A program made the position numbers and the translations under genes. From positions 1 to 46,367 of the forward strand of contig DAOVNV010000001.1 of NCBI GenBank assembly GCA_030630015.1: a DNA stretch of 46,367 bases, written 5' to 3'. The notes under the pieces were generated by a model. The model worked only from the letters and a program-made list of their open reading frames with translations. It was not told where the DNA came from and made no database searches. The stretch is from Desulfuromonadales bacterium (GTDB taxonomy: Bacteria > Desulfobacterota > Desulfuromonadia > Desulfuromonadales > BM103). Of this stretch, positions 8,192-15,724 are shown piece by piece. Within the stretch, counting starts at the first letter, position 1, and each line of letters begins with the position of its first letter.

Positions 8192-8213
8192 GTTATCCAC
8201 AGACTTATCCACT
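8184..8213 (+). promoter_or_regulatory. Cluster of three DnaA boxes (site A)
   Basis: Three 9-mers lie in one orientation: TTATCCACG (8184-8192), TTATCCACA (8193-8201, perfect consensus) and TTATCCACT (8205-8213). The starts are 9 and 12 bases apart. The cluster spans the folE2 stop codon and the start region of the next gene, about 17 kb from dnaA. A second cluster with the same register lies at 13171-13200. Binding of DnaA here, for regulation or titration, is inferred. Confidence 0.7.
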
Positions 8214-8978
8214 TTGATTGTATTCGACGAGGGCGTACGCCGAATGGTTATGAATGGACTCAAAGTTCTCACACTGCACCCTGAACCATACAATTTCAGG
8301 CTCCTGCCGAAGACGCTCGGTGACTGCCCTGACCACGTCCTCGACGAACATCGGGTTGTCATACGCCTGTTCGGTCAGTGCTTTTTCGTCTTCGCGTTTC
8401 AGCAATGCATAGACCGGGGCACTGCCACAGTCCTCGACCCATTCAATCAGGTCTTCAATCCAGACGTGCTGACGGTAACGGATCTCAACCTTAACCTCGC
8501 TGCGCTGGTTATGCGCGCCGCGCGAACTGATTTCCTTGGAGCAGGGGCAGAGCGAAGTGACCGGAACAGTCACGCCCAGCACAAAGTCGTAATCGTCGCC
8601 GAGGCTCCCCACCATGCGACACTGGTATTCCATCAGGCTGCGCGCCCCGGAAACCGGCGCCTGCTTTTCGATAAAATAGGGAAACTCCATCTCCAAGTGT
8701 GCTCGACTGGCCTCAAGGTGATCCTTCATTTCCCGCAGGATCGTATCCATGCGATCAATGCTGATTTCGCCATGGTACTGGTTGAGGATCTCGATGAAGC
8801 GGCTCATGTGGGTCCCCTTGAAATGGTGGGGCAGATCCACGTACATGTTGATGCGAGCCACTGTCTGCTGGTGCTCCTTGCTCTTGTCCATGACCACGAT
8901 CGGGTAGCGGATGTCTTTGACACCGACCTTGTCGATCGCGATGTTGCGCGAATCGGGCGAGCTTTGTAAATCGGGCAT
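8205..8978 (-). CDS. folE2: GTP cyclohydrolase FolE2 (type IB)
   Basis: This 257-residue enzyme converts GTP to 7,8-dihydroneopterin triphosphate, the first step towards folate and queuosine. The type IB family signature is present: CPCSKEISSRGAHNQRSEV, including the active-site Cys of the LCPCS segment, and HHFKGTHMSRFIE earlier. I chose the ATG at 8978, which gives the usual family length. The frame is open far upstream, including an ATG at 9065, but that extension would translate a GC-rich repeat (9006-9038). Neither start has a strong ribosome-binding site. Next to queC, it probably feeds preQ0 synthesis. FolE2 is generally favoured over the zinc-dependent FolE under zinc limitation in other bacteria. 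Confidence 0.92.
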   Translation of the reverse strand: MPDLQSSPDSRNIAIDKVGVKDIRYPIVVMDKSKEHQQTVARINMYVDLPHHFKGTHMSRFIEILNQYHGEISIDRMDTILREMKDHLEASRAHLEMEFPYFIEKQAPVSGARSLMEYQCRMVGSLGDDYDFVLGVTVPVTSLCPCSKEISSRGAHNQRSEVKVEIRYRQHVWIEDLIEWVEDCGSAPVYALLKREDEKALTEQAYDNPMFVEDVVRAVTERLRQEPEIVWFRVQCENFESIHNHSAYALVEYNQSG

Positions 8979-9005
8979 GCCGCTGCCGGCTTCGCCAGCA
9001 AGACC

Positions 9006-9038
9006 GGGACGCGGGACGCGGGACGAGGAACGAGGAAA
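9006..9038. repeat. GGGACGC / CGAGGAA short-motif repeat, copy 1
   Basis: Three tandem GGGACGC-type heptamers are followed by GAGGAAC-type units (GGGACGAGGAACGAGGAA at the right end). The unit reappears in the gyrA-gyrB gap (19061-19130). It lies between queC and the called folE2 start, so it is in a leader or spacer. It looks like a dispersed intergenic repeat rather than coding sequence. Confidence 0.6.
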
Positions 9039-9120
9039 GTCTTTATTCTGAGGTGGTCTGGTCATAATTATTTTCCAACTGATGTCCAGCTTGACACAAG
9101 ACACCGGTTGCCTTTGCAGG

Positions 9121-9816
9121 TTAGTTTTTCGCGTCCCGTGTTTCATACGGGATCGGATCCTCAAGCCCGGCCTCGGCAAAGCCCTTGAGACGCAGGCGGC
9201 AGGAATCACAACGGCCGCAGGCAATCCCGGCCGGAGAAGGATCGTAGCAGGAGTGGGTGAGCCCGTAGTCAACGCCGAGGTCCTGGCCGACACGAATGAT
9301 TTCCGCCTTGCTGAGATGGAGCAGCGGGGCATGAACCCGGTAGTGACCGGTCTTCTCGACACCGGCCCTGGTGGCCAGGTTGGCCAGTGTTTCGAAGGCG
9401 TGAATATACTCGGGACGACAGTCCGGGTAACCGGAATAGTCCAGGGCATTGACACCGATGTAAATATCGAATGCCCCGAGCACCTCGGCCCAGCTGAGCG
9501 CGAAACTCAGGAAAATGGTGTTGCGCGCAGGCACATAGGTGGTCGGAATTTCGTCATCCATGGGCCGGTCTTTCGGCACCTCCTGATCGGAGGTCAATGA
9601 ACTACCCCCAAACTGGCGCAGATCGATTTGAACCAGTTGGTGAGCGATAGCTCCGATTTGAGGCGCGTAAATCCGTGCCTTTTCGAGTTCGACAGAATGC
9701 CTCTGCCCATATGCAAAACTCATGGCATGGGGCTCAAACCCGTCCGCCCTGGCGATCGCCATGCAGGTTGTCGAGTCGAGTCCGCCACTGTAGAGAACGA
9801 CTGCTTTTTTTGTCAT
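9121..9816 (-). CDS. queC: 7-cyano-7-deazaguanine synthase QueC
   Basis: This 231-residue ATP-dependent enzyme makes preQ0 from 7-carboxy-7-deazaguanine, on the queuosine tRNA-modification pathway. The PP-loop motif SGGLDSTT lies at residues 9-16. A zinc site is visible near the end in CGRCDSCRLR plus the preceding Cys of HSCYD. NTIFLSFALSWAE is a family-conserved stretch. The start is ATG 9816 with AAGG about nine bases upstream; the frame is open to 9855. It is the first gene of a leftward group with folE2. Its leader (9817-9900) holds two hairpins. Confidence 0.96.
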   Translation of the reverse strand: MTKKAVVLYSGGLDSTTCMAIARADGFEPHAMSFAYGQRHSVELEKARIYAPQIGAIAHQLVQIDLRQFGGSSLTSDQEVPKDRPMDDEIPTTYVPARNTIFLSFALSWAEVLGAFDIYIGVNALDYSGYPDCRPEYIHAFETLANLATRAGVEKTGHYRVHAPLLHLSKAEIIRVGQDLGVDYGLTHSCYDPSPAGIACGRCDSCRLRLKGFAEAGLEDPIPYETRDAKN

Positions 9817-9836
9817 ATCCACGTACCTTCTGACCC

Positions 9837-9891
9837 GAATCCGTCGGCTACTCACGGATTCAGGCCTGAGTGATGGCCGGCACAGCCATCA
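9837..9891 (-). other. Two hairpins in the queC leader
   Basis: Two 7-bp perfect stems lie in tandem upstream of queC. The first is GAATCCG (9837-9843) with CGGATTC (9855-9861). The second is TGATGGC (9871-9877) with GCCATCA (9885-9891). They would both form in the 5' leader of a queC mRNA. They do not match any preQ1 riboswitch class I can recall by eye. They could be a regulatory leader or chance. Confidence 0.35.
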
Positions 9892-9935
9892 TACATTCTA
9901 GCATAGCCTGTCAGGCGGGAAAACCGGCAAAACGG

Positions 9936-9965
9936 TTGCCCGGGTCCAAATATCTGTGCTATTAG
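9936..9965 (+). promoter_or_regulatory. Possible promoter of the PBP1A gene
   Basis: TTGCCC (9936-9941), an 18-base spacer and TATTAG (9960-9965) resemble a sigma70 promoter 26 bases before the start codon of the penicillin-binding protein gene. Both hexamers match the consensus at four of six positions. Confidence 0.35.
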
Positions 9966-9990
9966 TGACTGTTCACATGAGGCGCGTCCG

Positions 9991-12408
9991 ATGACCCTGT
10001 TTGCAAAACGATCAAAAATTTTCCGTTATCTGTTCATAGTCTGCCTGGTGGGCCTGCTGTTGATTATCGTCAGCCCCCTGGCCGCATACCTCTACGTGGC
10101 CAAGTCGCTGCCGCGTGTAGACACCCTCGCGGACTACCAGCCGCCGGTCATCACCCGCATCTACAGCGACGACGGCTCAGTGATCGCCGAGCTCTTTGAG
10201 GAGCGGCGCATCGTCGTGCCAGTGTCGCGCATGCCGAAACAGCTGATCCAGGCGTTTGTCGCCGCCGAGGATGCCAATTTTTTCAAGCATCAGGGCGTCG
10301 ACCTGGTTTCGATTGCACGGGCCGCACTCAAGAATATCAAGGCAGGCGGTATTGTTCAGGGTGGCAGCACCATCACCCAACAGGTTGCCAAAAGCCTTCT
10401 GTTGACCCCGGAAAAGAAGTTTGAACGCAAGTTCAAGGAAGCCATTCTTGCCTATCGCATGGAGAATAGGCTGTCCAAGGAGGAAATCCTCTACCTCTAT
10501 CTCAATCAGATTTTCCTTGGTCACGGTGCCTACGGAGTGCAGGCTGCGGCTGAAAACTACTTCGATAAAAATGTCGACGAACTGGATCTGGCTGAATGCA
10601 GCCTGCTGGCCGGCCTGCCCCAGGCACCCAGCCGCTATTCGCCATACCGGCATTTCGAACGCGCCCGGGAACGGCAGAAGTACGTACTCAACCGCATGAT
10701 CGCGGAAGATTTTATCACGGCCGATGAAGCTGAGGCGGCCCTCGCCGTCGAGATGGAAATCCGCCCAAAGATCAACCAGCACATCACGGATGCTGCTTAC
10801 TTTACAGAACAGGTGCGCCGCTATCTTCAAGAGAACTACGGGCACGACCTCCTCTACAGGGGAGGGCTCCAGGTTCATACCAGCATGAATCTGGCCATGC
10901 AGCTGGCGGCCCAGGAGGCGGTTCGCAACAATCTGCGTGATCACGATAAGCGCCAGGGGTACCGGGGACCATCAGAGGTTATTTCCACAGAGGAGGAGAC
11001 TGCTCTGCTGGAACAGCAGGTCGAACAACTGGCGGAAAATCCGCTCGAATCCGGTGCCCTGATCGATGCAATCGTCACCGGCGGCGACCGCAAAAATATC
11101 CAGCTGCGTTGCGCCGACCGCACCGGCCGGATTACCATTGCTGATGCCAAGTGGGCAGCGCCACTTCAGGTTGTCGCCCGCAATAAAGAGGCCTCCGGGA
11201 ACGCTACAGCTCCGGCGAGCCGGCTGCCGATCGGGGCCAGAGTCCAGGTGCGTATCCTGGAAATCCCTGAACAGGGCCCGTTGAAGCTTGCTCTTGAGCA
11301 GGAGCCCCTGGCCCAGGGAGCACTACTGGCCATGGACCCGCACAGTGGCTTGATCAGAGCCATGGTCGGTGGCCATGATTTTCGCACCAGCCAATTCAAC
11401 CGGGTGATCCAGGCTCGTCGCTTGCCCGGTTCTGCCATCAAACCGATCATCTACGCTGCGGCACTCGATAAGGGCTACACACCGGCAACCGTTATTCTGG
11501 ATACGCCGCTGATCTACAAGGAACGTCTTGAAGACGGTGAAATCAAGGAGTGGAAACCCAAGAACTACTCCAAGAAGTTTTATGGACCGGTGCCGGTCCG
11601 TACCGCCCTTGCCAAGTCACACAATGTCATTACGATCAAAATCCTCGAGGATATTGGCGTTCGCTATGCAGCCAATTATGCCCGCAAACTTGGCATCGCA
11701 TCGCCGCTTGCCGAGGATCTGACTTTCGGCCTGGGATCTTCGGCGGTCACGCCCATGGAACTGGCTGGAGCCTACGCTGTACTGGCAAACGGCGGAGTCA
11801 GAATCACGCCAACCTATATCGCCCGCATCCTCGACCGCAATGGCAGAATTCTCGAATCGATCGACCCGGCGGACTTCCCCGGCGGGCCACAGCCCGGACA
11901 ACGCCTGGTTCAGCAGCAGCGAACCCGGGTCATCAGCCCGGAAACTTCCTACCTGATCACCAACCTGCTGGAAAGCGTGGTGCGTCACGGCACTGGCTGG
12001 CGAGCCAAGGCTCTCAAGCGCCCGACGGCCGGCAAGACAGGCACGACCAATGACCTTAAGGATGCCTGGTTCATCGGTTACATTCCGCAGTTGCTGACTG
12101 TGACCTGGGTCGGCTACGACCAGGAGCGCCCGCTTGGGAAAAAAGAGACCGGATCGCGTGCAGCGGCTCCGGGCTGGGTTTCGTTTATGGAACAAGCGGT
12201 TGCAGATCTGCCTGTGGAGCACTTCCCAGTTCCGGACGCTATCGAGTTCCGCCCCATCGACCCCAAAACCGGACTACTGGCACCTGAGGACAGCCCGGAC
12301 GTGATGATCGAAACGTTCGCGCCCGGAACGGCCCCGGTCCGTTACGCACTGGAGGAAAAAACCCCACAAGCCCGTGATTTTTTCAGACTCGACCTGGAAG
12401 AAAACTAA
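9991..12408 (+). CDS. mrcA: Class A penicillin-binding protein 1A
   Basis: This 805-residue bifunctional peptidoglycan synthase is anchored in the inner membrane with its active domains in the periplasm. A transmembrane segment lies at residues 12-34. The GT51 glycosyltransferase domain has its catalytic Glu93 in AAEDANFFKHQG and GGSTITQQ at 124-131. An OB-like insert follows, then the transpeptidase domain with SxxK as SAIK (481-484), SxN as SHN (543-545) and KTGTT (682-686). All catalytic motifs are intact and the length is normal for PBP1A. It is divergent from queC and converges on nth. Confidence 0.96.
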   Translation: MTLFAKRSKIFRYLFIVCLVGLLLIIVSPLAAYLYVAKSLPRVDTLADYQPPVITRIYSDDGSVIAELFEERRIVVPVSRMPKQLIQAFVAAEDANFFKHQGVDLVSIARAALKNIKAGGIVQGGSTITQQVAKSLLLTPEKKFERKFKEAILAYRMENRLSKEEILYLYLNQIFLGHGAYGVQAAAENYFDKNVDELDLAECSLLAGLPQAPSRYSPYRHFERARERQKYVLNRMIAEDFITADEAEAALAVEMEIRPKINQHITDAAYFTEQVRRYLQENYGHDLLYRGGLQVHTSMNLAMQLAAQEAVRNNLRDHDKRQGYRGPSEVISTEEETALLEQQVEQLAENPLESGALIDAIVTGGDRKNIQLRCADRTGRITIADAKWAAPLQVVARNKEASGNATAPASRLPIGARVQVRILEIPEQGPLKLALEQEPLAQGALLAMDPHSGLIRAMVGGHDFRTSQFNRVIQARRLPGSAIKPIIYAAALDKGYTPATVILDTPLIYKERLEDGEIKEWKPKNYSKKFYGPVPVRTALAKSHNVITIKILEDIGVRYAANYARKLGIASPLAEDLTFGLGSSAVTPMELAGAYAVLANGGVRITPTYIARILDRNGRILESIDPADFPGGPQPGQRLVQQQRTRVISPETSYLITNLLESVVRHGTGWRAKALKRPTAGKTGTTNDLKDAWFIGYIPQLLTVTWVGYDQERPLGKKETGSRAAAPGWVSFMEQAVADLPVEHFPVPDAIEFRPIDPKTGLLAPEDSPDVMIETFAPGTAPVRYALEEKTPQARDFFRLDLEEN

Positions 12409-12456
12409 TCTCGCTGTAACTGTTCCGCCTGCCCGATGAATAGTTACCTCTCGCTG

Positions 12457-13110
12457 CTACTTCTGCCTTACAACACCAACCTGAGGGCAATGACCGGCGA
12501 CGGGACATCTTGAACACCAGGCGGTCTGCGCACGACAGCATTGCCGACCGTGAAAAATCAACACATGAGCCGTCCAGGTCCACTTCTCTGCTGGCAGTAA
12601 CGAGCAGAGCTCTTTCTCGACAGCCTCCGGCTGGCGTGCCTGCGCCCAGCCAAGTCGCCTTGCTACCCTGCCCACATGTGTGTCTACAACCATTCCCGGC
12701 ACATTGAATGCGTTGCCCAGTAAGACGTTTGCTGTTTTGCGCCCGACACCGGGCAGCGCCACCAGAGCCTCCATAATTCTCGGCACAATCCCGTCATGCT
12801 CCAACACAAGCTGGCTGGCGCAACCGATCAGGTTGCGAGCCTTGTTGCGAAAGAAGCCGGTGGACCGGATCAGTTCTTCCAGCTCTTGCGCATTTGCCGC
12901 TGCCATGCTGAGCGGATCCGGAAAACGCTCAAACAGCCGTGGAGTGACCTGGTTGACCCGCAGGTCTGTGCACTGGGCGGAGAGGATCGTTGCAACCAGC
13001 AGTTGCCAGGGATTTTGATGGATCAGGGCACAATGAGCTTCAGGGTAGGCTGTTTCGAGTGCTGTCAGCGTTGCCAGCGCCTGCTTGCGTTGAGCTAGAA
13101 GTCCGGTCAT
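12457..13110 (-). CDS. nth: Endonuclease III (DNA glycosylase/AP lyase)
   Basis: This 217-residue base-excision repair enzyme removes oxidised pyrimidines. The helix-hairpin-helix is LPGVGRKTANV with catalytic Lys125, and the catalytic Asp143 lies in VVDTHVGR. The [4Fe-4S] ligands follow the exact C-x6-C-x2-C-x5-C pattern (Cys192, 199, 202, 208). Length is typical. It is leftward, converging with the PBP1A gene (48-base gap with no terminator visible). The second DnaA-box-like cluster lies just upstream. Confidence 0.96.
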   Translation of the reverse strand: MTGLLAQRKQALATLTALETAYPEAHCALIHQNPWQLLVATILSAQCTDLRVNQVTPRLFERFPDPLSMAAANAQELEELIRSTGFFRNKARNLIGCASQLVLEHDGIVPRIMEALVALPGVGRKTANVLLGNAFNVPGMVVDTHVGRVARRLGWAQARQPEAVEKELCSLLPAEKWTWTAHVLIFHGRQCCRAQTAWCSRCPVAGHCPQVGVVRQK

Positions 13111-13170
13111 GGCGGTTGTTTCTCGATTATTTCCCGGTTAATTCACCTGAAAGGCGTTTATTTCTTGCAC

Positions 13171-13200
13171 TTATCAACGATATCCACAGGTTTTTCCACA
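13171..13200 (+). promoter_or_regulatory. Cluster of three DnaA-box-like 9-mers (site B)
   Basis: TTATCAACG (13171-13179), ATATCCACA (13180-13188) and TTTTCCACA (13192-13200) lie in the same orientation, with starts 9 and 12 bases apart. This is the same register as site A at 8184. The second and third each differ from TTATCCACA at one position. The cluster occupies the gap between nth and the next gene upstream. Confidence 0.5.
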
Positions 13201-13226
13201 GAAGGGCTGACGGACGCCCCCGCGCT

Positions 13227-13961
13227 CTAACCAGGGGCCGCTTCCATCCGCCGGGCGGTCAGGCTCGGCAGGGGCAGGGTGCGCTGCGTATCGCAGACCT
13301 GGATGGTCAGGGTCAGCGGCAAATGCTTTGACGCCTGGCGGGCCTGAATGCTGCGGTTGATCGATGCGTCCAGCACCCGGACTCCGCCCCGCAGGTAGGC
13401 CCGATCACGATCGAACAGGGGGTAGAAAGACGGATAAGTTGCCCGCCAGAGGGGCCGGTGAACTCTGCTCAGCGCTGCGCCGAGTTCGAAATTGCCCGCA
13501 CCCCAGAGAAAATCGGCAAAATCGCCGAGCACCAGCACCGGGCTGGCCATGGACGGGTTGCCGAGCAGGTCAGGTCCTAGCAAAGTCTCGATCTGCTGCT
13601 TGCGAAATCGCGGAAACGTGTCCAGGCAGACATTCAGAAGATGCAGGCGCCGTCCGGCGAGATCCACATCGGCCCGCAGGCAGGCACCGCCGTAGCCGAG
13701 GTCAAATTTCTGGATACCACGCAATGGAATGTGGGAGAGGAAAACCAGGCCACCGCCGGTCACGTCCCGGTACGGTTGCGAACCGAGCTGTTCGGCGAGA
13801 AAGGGCAGAATGTCCGTATTGCTGGCAGTGCCAAGATCCTGAACGGCGACAATGTCAGGCGCGGCATCAGCGATCGTGCGCAGGACACGATTTAGATTCG
13901 GCTGGCCGTCGGTGCCGCGGCAACGCTGAACGTTGTAGGTCATGATGCGGGTTGTTATCAT
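13227..13961 (-). CDS. Endonuclease/exonuclease/phosphatase-fold protein with altered active site
   Basis: This 244-residue protein has the EEP fold: it opens MITTRIMTYNVQ (Asn10 of the family's first motif), then DIVAVQDLG, VLVLGDFADF, DRDRAYLRG and ASKHLPLTLTI. In active EEP enzymes these positions are usually QE, GDFN and SDH. Here they are Gln-Asp (Asp42), GDF-Ala (Ala149) and Ser-Lys-His (Lys212). Three of the metal- or catalysis-linked residues are therefore changed, so the protein may be inactive, or use the fold for binding. No signal peptide is visible. No operon partner is clear; it lies between nth and the cyclophilin gene. Confidence 0.7.
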   Translation of the reverse strand: MITTRIMTYNVQRCRGTDGQPNLNRVLRTIADAAPDIVAVQDLGTASNTDILPFLAEQLGSQPYRDVTGGGLVFLSHIPLRGIQKFDLGYGGACLRADVDLAGRRLHLLNVCLDTFPRFRKQQIETLLGPDLLGNPSMASPVLVLGDFADFLWGAGNFELGAALSRVHRPLWRATYPSFYPLFDRDRAYLRGGVRVLDASINRSIQARQASKHLPLTLTIQVCDTQRTLPLPSLTARRMEAAPG

Positions 13962-14006
13962 CCCAGCCTCGTCAGCGACACGTCCACAATGGCGGCAAAA
14001 ACTTAT

Positions 14007-14585
14007 TTATTTTACACGACTAATCCTGTGGATCACAACATTTTCCACCGGCAGGTCAGCAAACATGCCCTTGCTGTGAGTCCGGACCCTGCCGATGCGC
14101 TCGACGACATCCATTCCCGCCACGACTTTGCCGAACACAGCATAGCCATAGCCCTGGCGGGTTTTGTTGCGATGATTTAGAAACGCATTGTCCTTGAGGT
14201 TGATGAAAAACTGGCTGGTCGCACTATCCACCACTCCTGTCCGTGCCATGGCAATGGTTCCCAGCTCGTTGCGTAAACCATTGTCTGCCTCGTTCTTAAT
14301 GGCCGGGCGTGTCTGCTTTTGTCTCAGGTCAGCGTCAAAACCGCCCCCCTGAATCATAAAATTGTCAATAACTCTGTGAAAAACGGTCCCGTCATAATGA
14401 CCACCATCCACATACTCCAAAAAGTTGGCAACCGACAAGGGTGCGCGCTGGTCATCCAGTTCCAGGGTCATTTTACCATGACTGGTGTCGATGACCACCG
14501 TTTCCAGGGCAGCCGCTGGTCCGGCCAGCACCAACAGGCAAAATACCAGCCCGATTGAGGCACGAAGAGCCAGATACTTTTTCAT
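14007..14585 (-). CDS. ppiA: Exported cyclophilin-type peptidyl-prolyl isomerase
   Basis: This 192-residue protein folds other proteins by proline cis-trans isomerisation. A signal peptide of about 26 residues ends in AGPAAA, placing it in the periplasm. The cyclophilin core is visible as VFHRVIDNFMIQGGGFDAD (Arg of FHR and the Phe and Gln of FMIQGG are catalytic-site residues), then SQFFINL and YAVFGKVVAGMDVV. I start at ATG 14585 because AAGGAG lies six bases upstream; an in-frame TTG further up lacks a site. It is leftward, just after gpsA (43-base gap). Confidence 0.93.
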   Translation of the reverse strand: MKKYLALRASIGLVFCLLVLAGPAAALETVVIDTSHGKMTLELDDQRAPLSVANFLEYVDGGHYDGTVFHRVIDNFMIQGGGFDADLRQKQTRPAIKNEADNGLRNELGTIAMARTGVVDSATSQFFINLKDNAFLNHRNKTRQGYGYAVFGKVVAGMDVVERIGRVRTHSKGMFADLPVENVVIHRISRVK

Positions 14586-14628
14586 AAGCCACTCCTTCTT
14601 CAAGAAGTCTGTTGTTAAGGACGTCAGG

Positions 14629-15648
14629 TTACCCTTTGCGACGGCCAGTCAGGTTCTCCGGTTTGAGATCGCGCATCATCAGGTCCGTAACGGCCTGGCG
14701 CGGTTCCTTGCCGGCGTACAGAATTTCATACATCTGGGTGGTAATCGGCATATCCACACCGAGCCGCTGAGCCAGTTGAAATGCTGAAAGGGTTGTTTTC
14801 ACGCCTTCAGCCACCATGCGCATTTCAGCAAGGATTTCTTCCAGGCTGCGCCCCCGGCCCAACTCCATGCCAACAGTCCGGTTGCGCGAAAGGTCGCCGG
14901 TACAAGTCAGCACGAGATCTCCCATACCAGCCAGGCCAGAGAAAGTTTCCTGGTTCGCCCCTTTGGCCTTGCCCAAACGGGCCATCTCCACCAGGCCACG
15001 GGTGATCAGAGCCGCACGGGTGTTGTATCCGAAGCCCAGCCCATCACTGACGCCCGCAGCCAGGGCAATAACATTCTTGAGTGCACCGCACAACTCCACG
15101 CCCACGACGTCGGAATTCGTATAAACCCTGAAATAGTCGGTACTGAACAGATCCTGGACCTGGCTGGCCAACGCGCAGTCTTCCGCCGCAACGGCAACCG
15201 CCGTTGGCAGTTCTGCCGAAACCTCCTTGGCGAAGGAGGGGCCGGAAAGGTAGGCACAACGCGACGAAATCTCCGCTCCGAAAATATCGGCCAAAACTTC
15301 AGACATTGTCAGCAGGCTGTCATTCTCGATCCCCTTCGAAGCGGAAACCAGCAAGCAGTCCGCTTCCACCAAGTCCACAATGCGACTCACAACGGACCGC
15401 ATTGCCTGGGAAGGGGGCACCAGCACAAGAGCCTGTCGGCCTGCGACAACCTCCTCAAGGTCACTGGTATAATCCAGCCGCTCGGAAAGCTTGAAATCCG
15501 GCAGGTAGAGATCATTGACCCGGTGCTCTTTCAGACGAACGGCCAGGTCGGCTTCGTAGACCCAGAGCATGACCTCCAAGCCCTTTTTAGCCAGCAGGTT
15601 GGCCAGGGTGGTTCCCCAACTGCCGGCACCGATGACTCCAATCCGCAT
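14629..15648 (-). CDS. gpsA: Glycerol-3-phosphate dehydrogenase [NAD(P)+]
   Basis: This 339-residue cytosolic enzyme reduces dihydroxyacetone phosphate to sn-glycerol-3-phosphate for phospholipid synthesis. The NAD(P)-binding motif GAGSWGTTLA is at residues 7-16. The substrate-binding segment SASKGIEND and the catalytic-lysine region GALKNVIALAAG are intact, as is SGLAGMGDLVLTC. The start ATG 15648 has AGAGGA six bases upstream and matches the family N-terminus; the frame is open to 15750 but that extension has no family character. Confidence 0.97.
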   Translation of the reverse strand: MRIGVIGAGSWGTTLANLLAKKGLEVMLWVYEADLAVRLKEHRVNDLYLPDFKLSERLDYTSDLEEVVAGRQALVLVPPSQAMRSVVSRIVDLVEADCLLVSASKGIENDSLLTMSEVLADIFGAEISSRCAYLSGPSFAKEVSAELPTAVAVAAEDCALASQVQDLFSTDYFRVYTNSDVVGVELCGALKNVIALAAGVSDGLGFGYNTRAALITRGLVEMARLGKAKGANQETFSGLAGMGDLVLTCTGDLSRNRTVGMELGRGRSLEEILAEMRMVAEGVKTTLSAFQLAQRLGVDMPITTQMYEILYAGKEPRQAVTDLMMRDLKPENLTGRRKG

Positions 15649-15724
15649 GACTGTTCCTCTCACGTGATAGACAGGCTGGTTTATAGCGTGTTCCAAAACG
15701 TCCGGGGCTTCTGCTGCTCGAGGG

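Noticed and set aside
14020..14050. DnaA-box-like words near the end of the cyclophilin gene (TGTGGATCA, TTTTCCACC)
   Set aside because: They lie in coding sequence, are in opposite orientations and lack the 9/12-base register of the two clusters.
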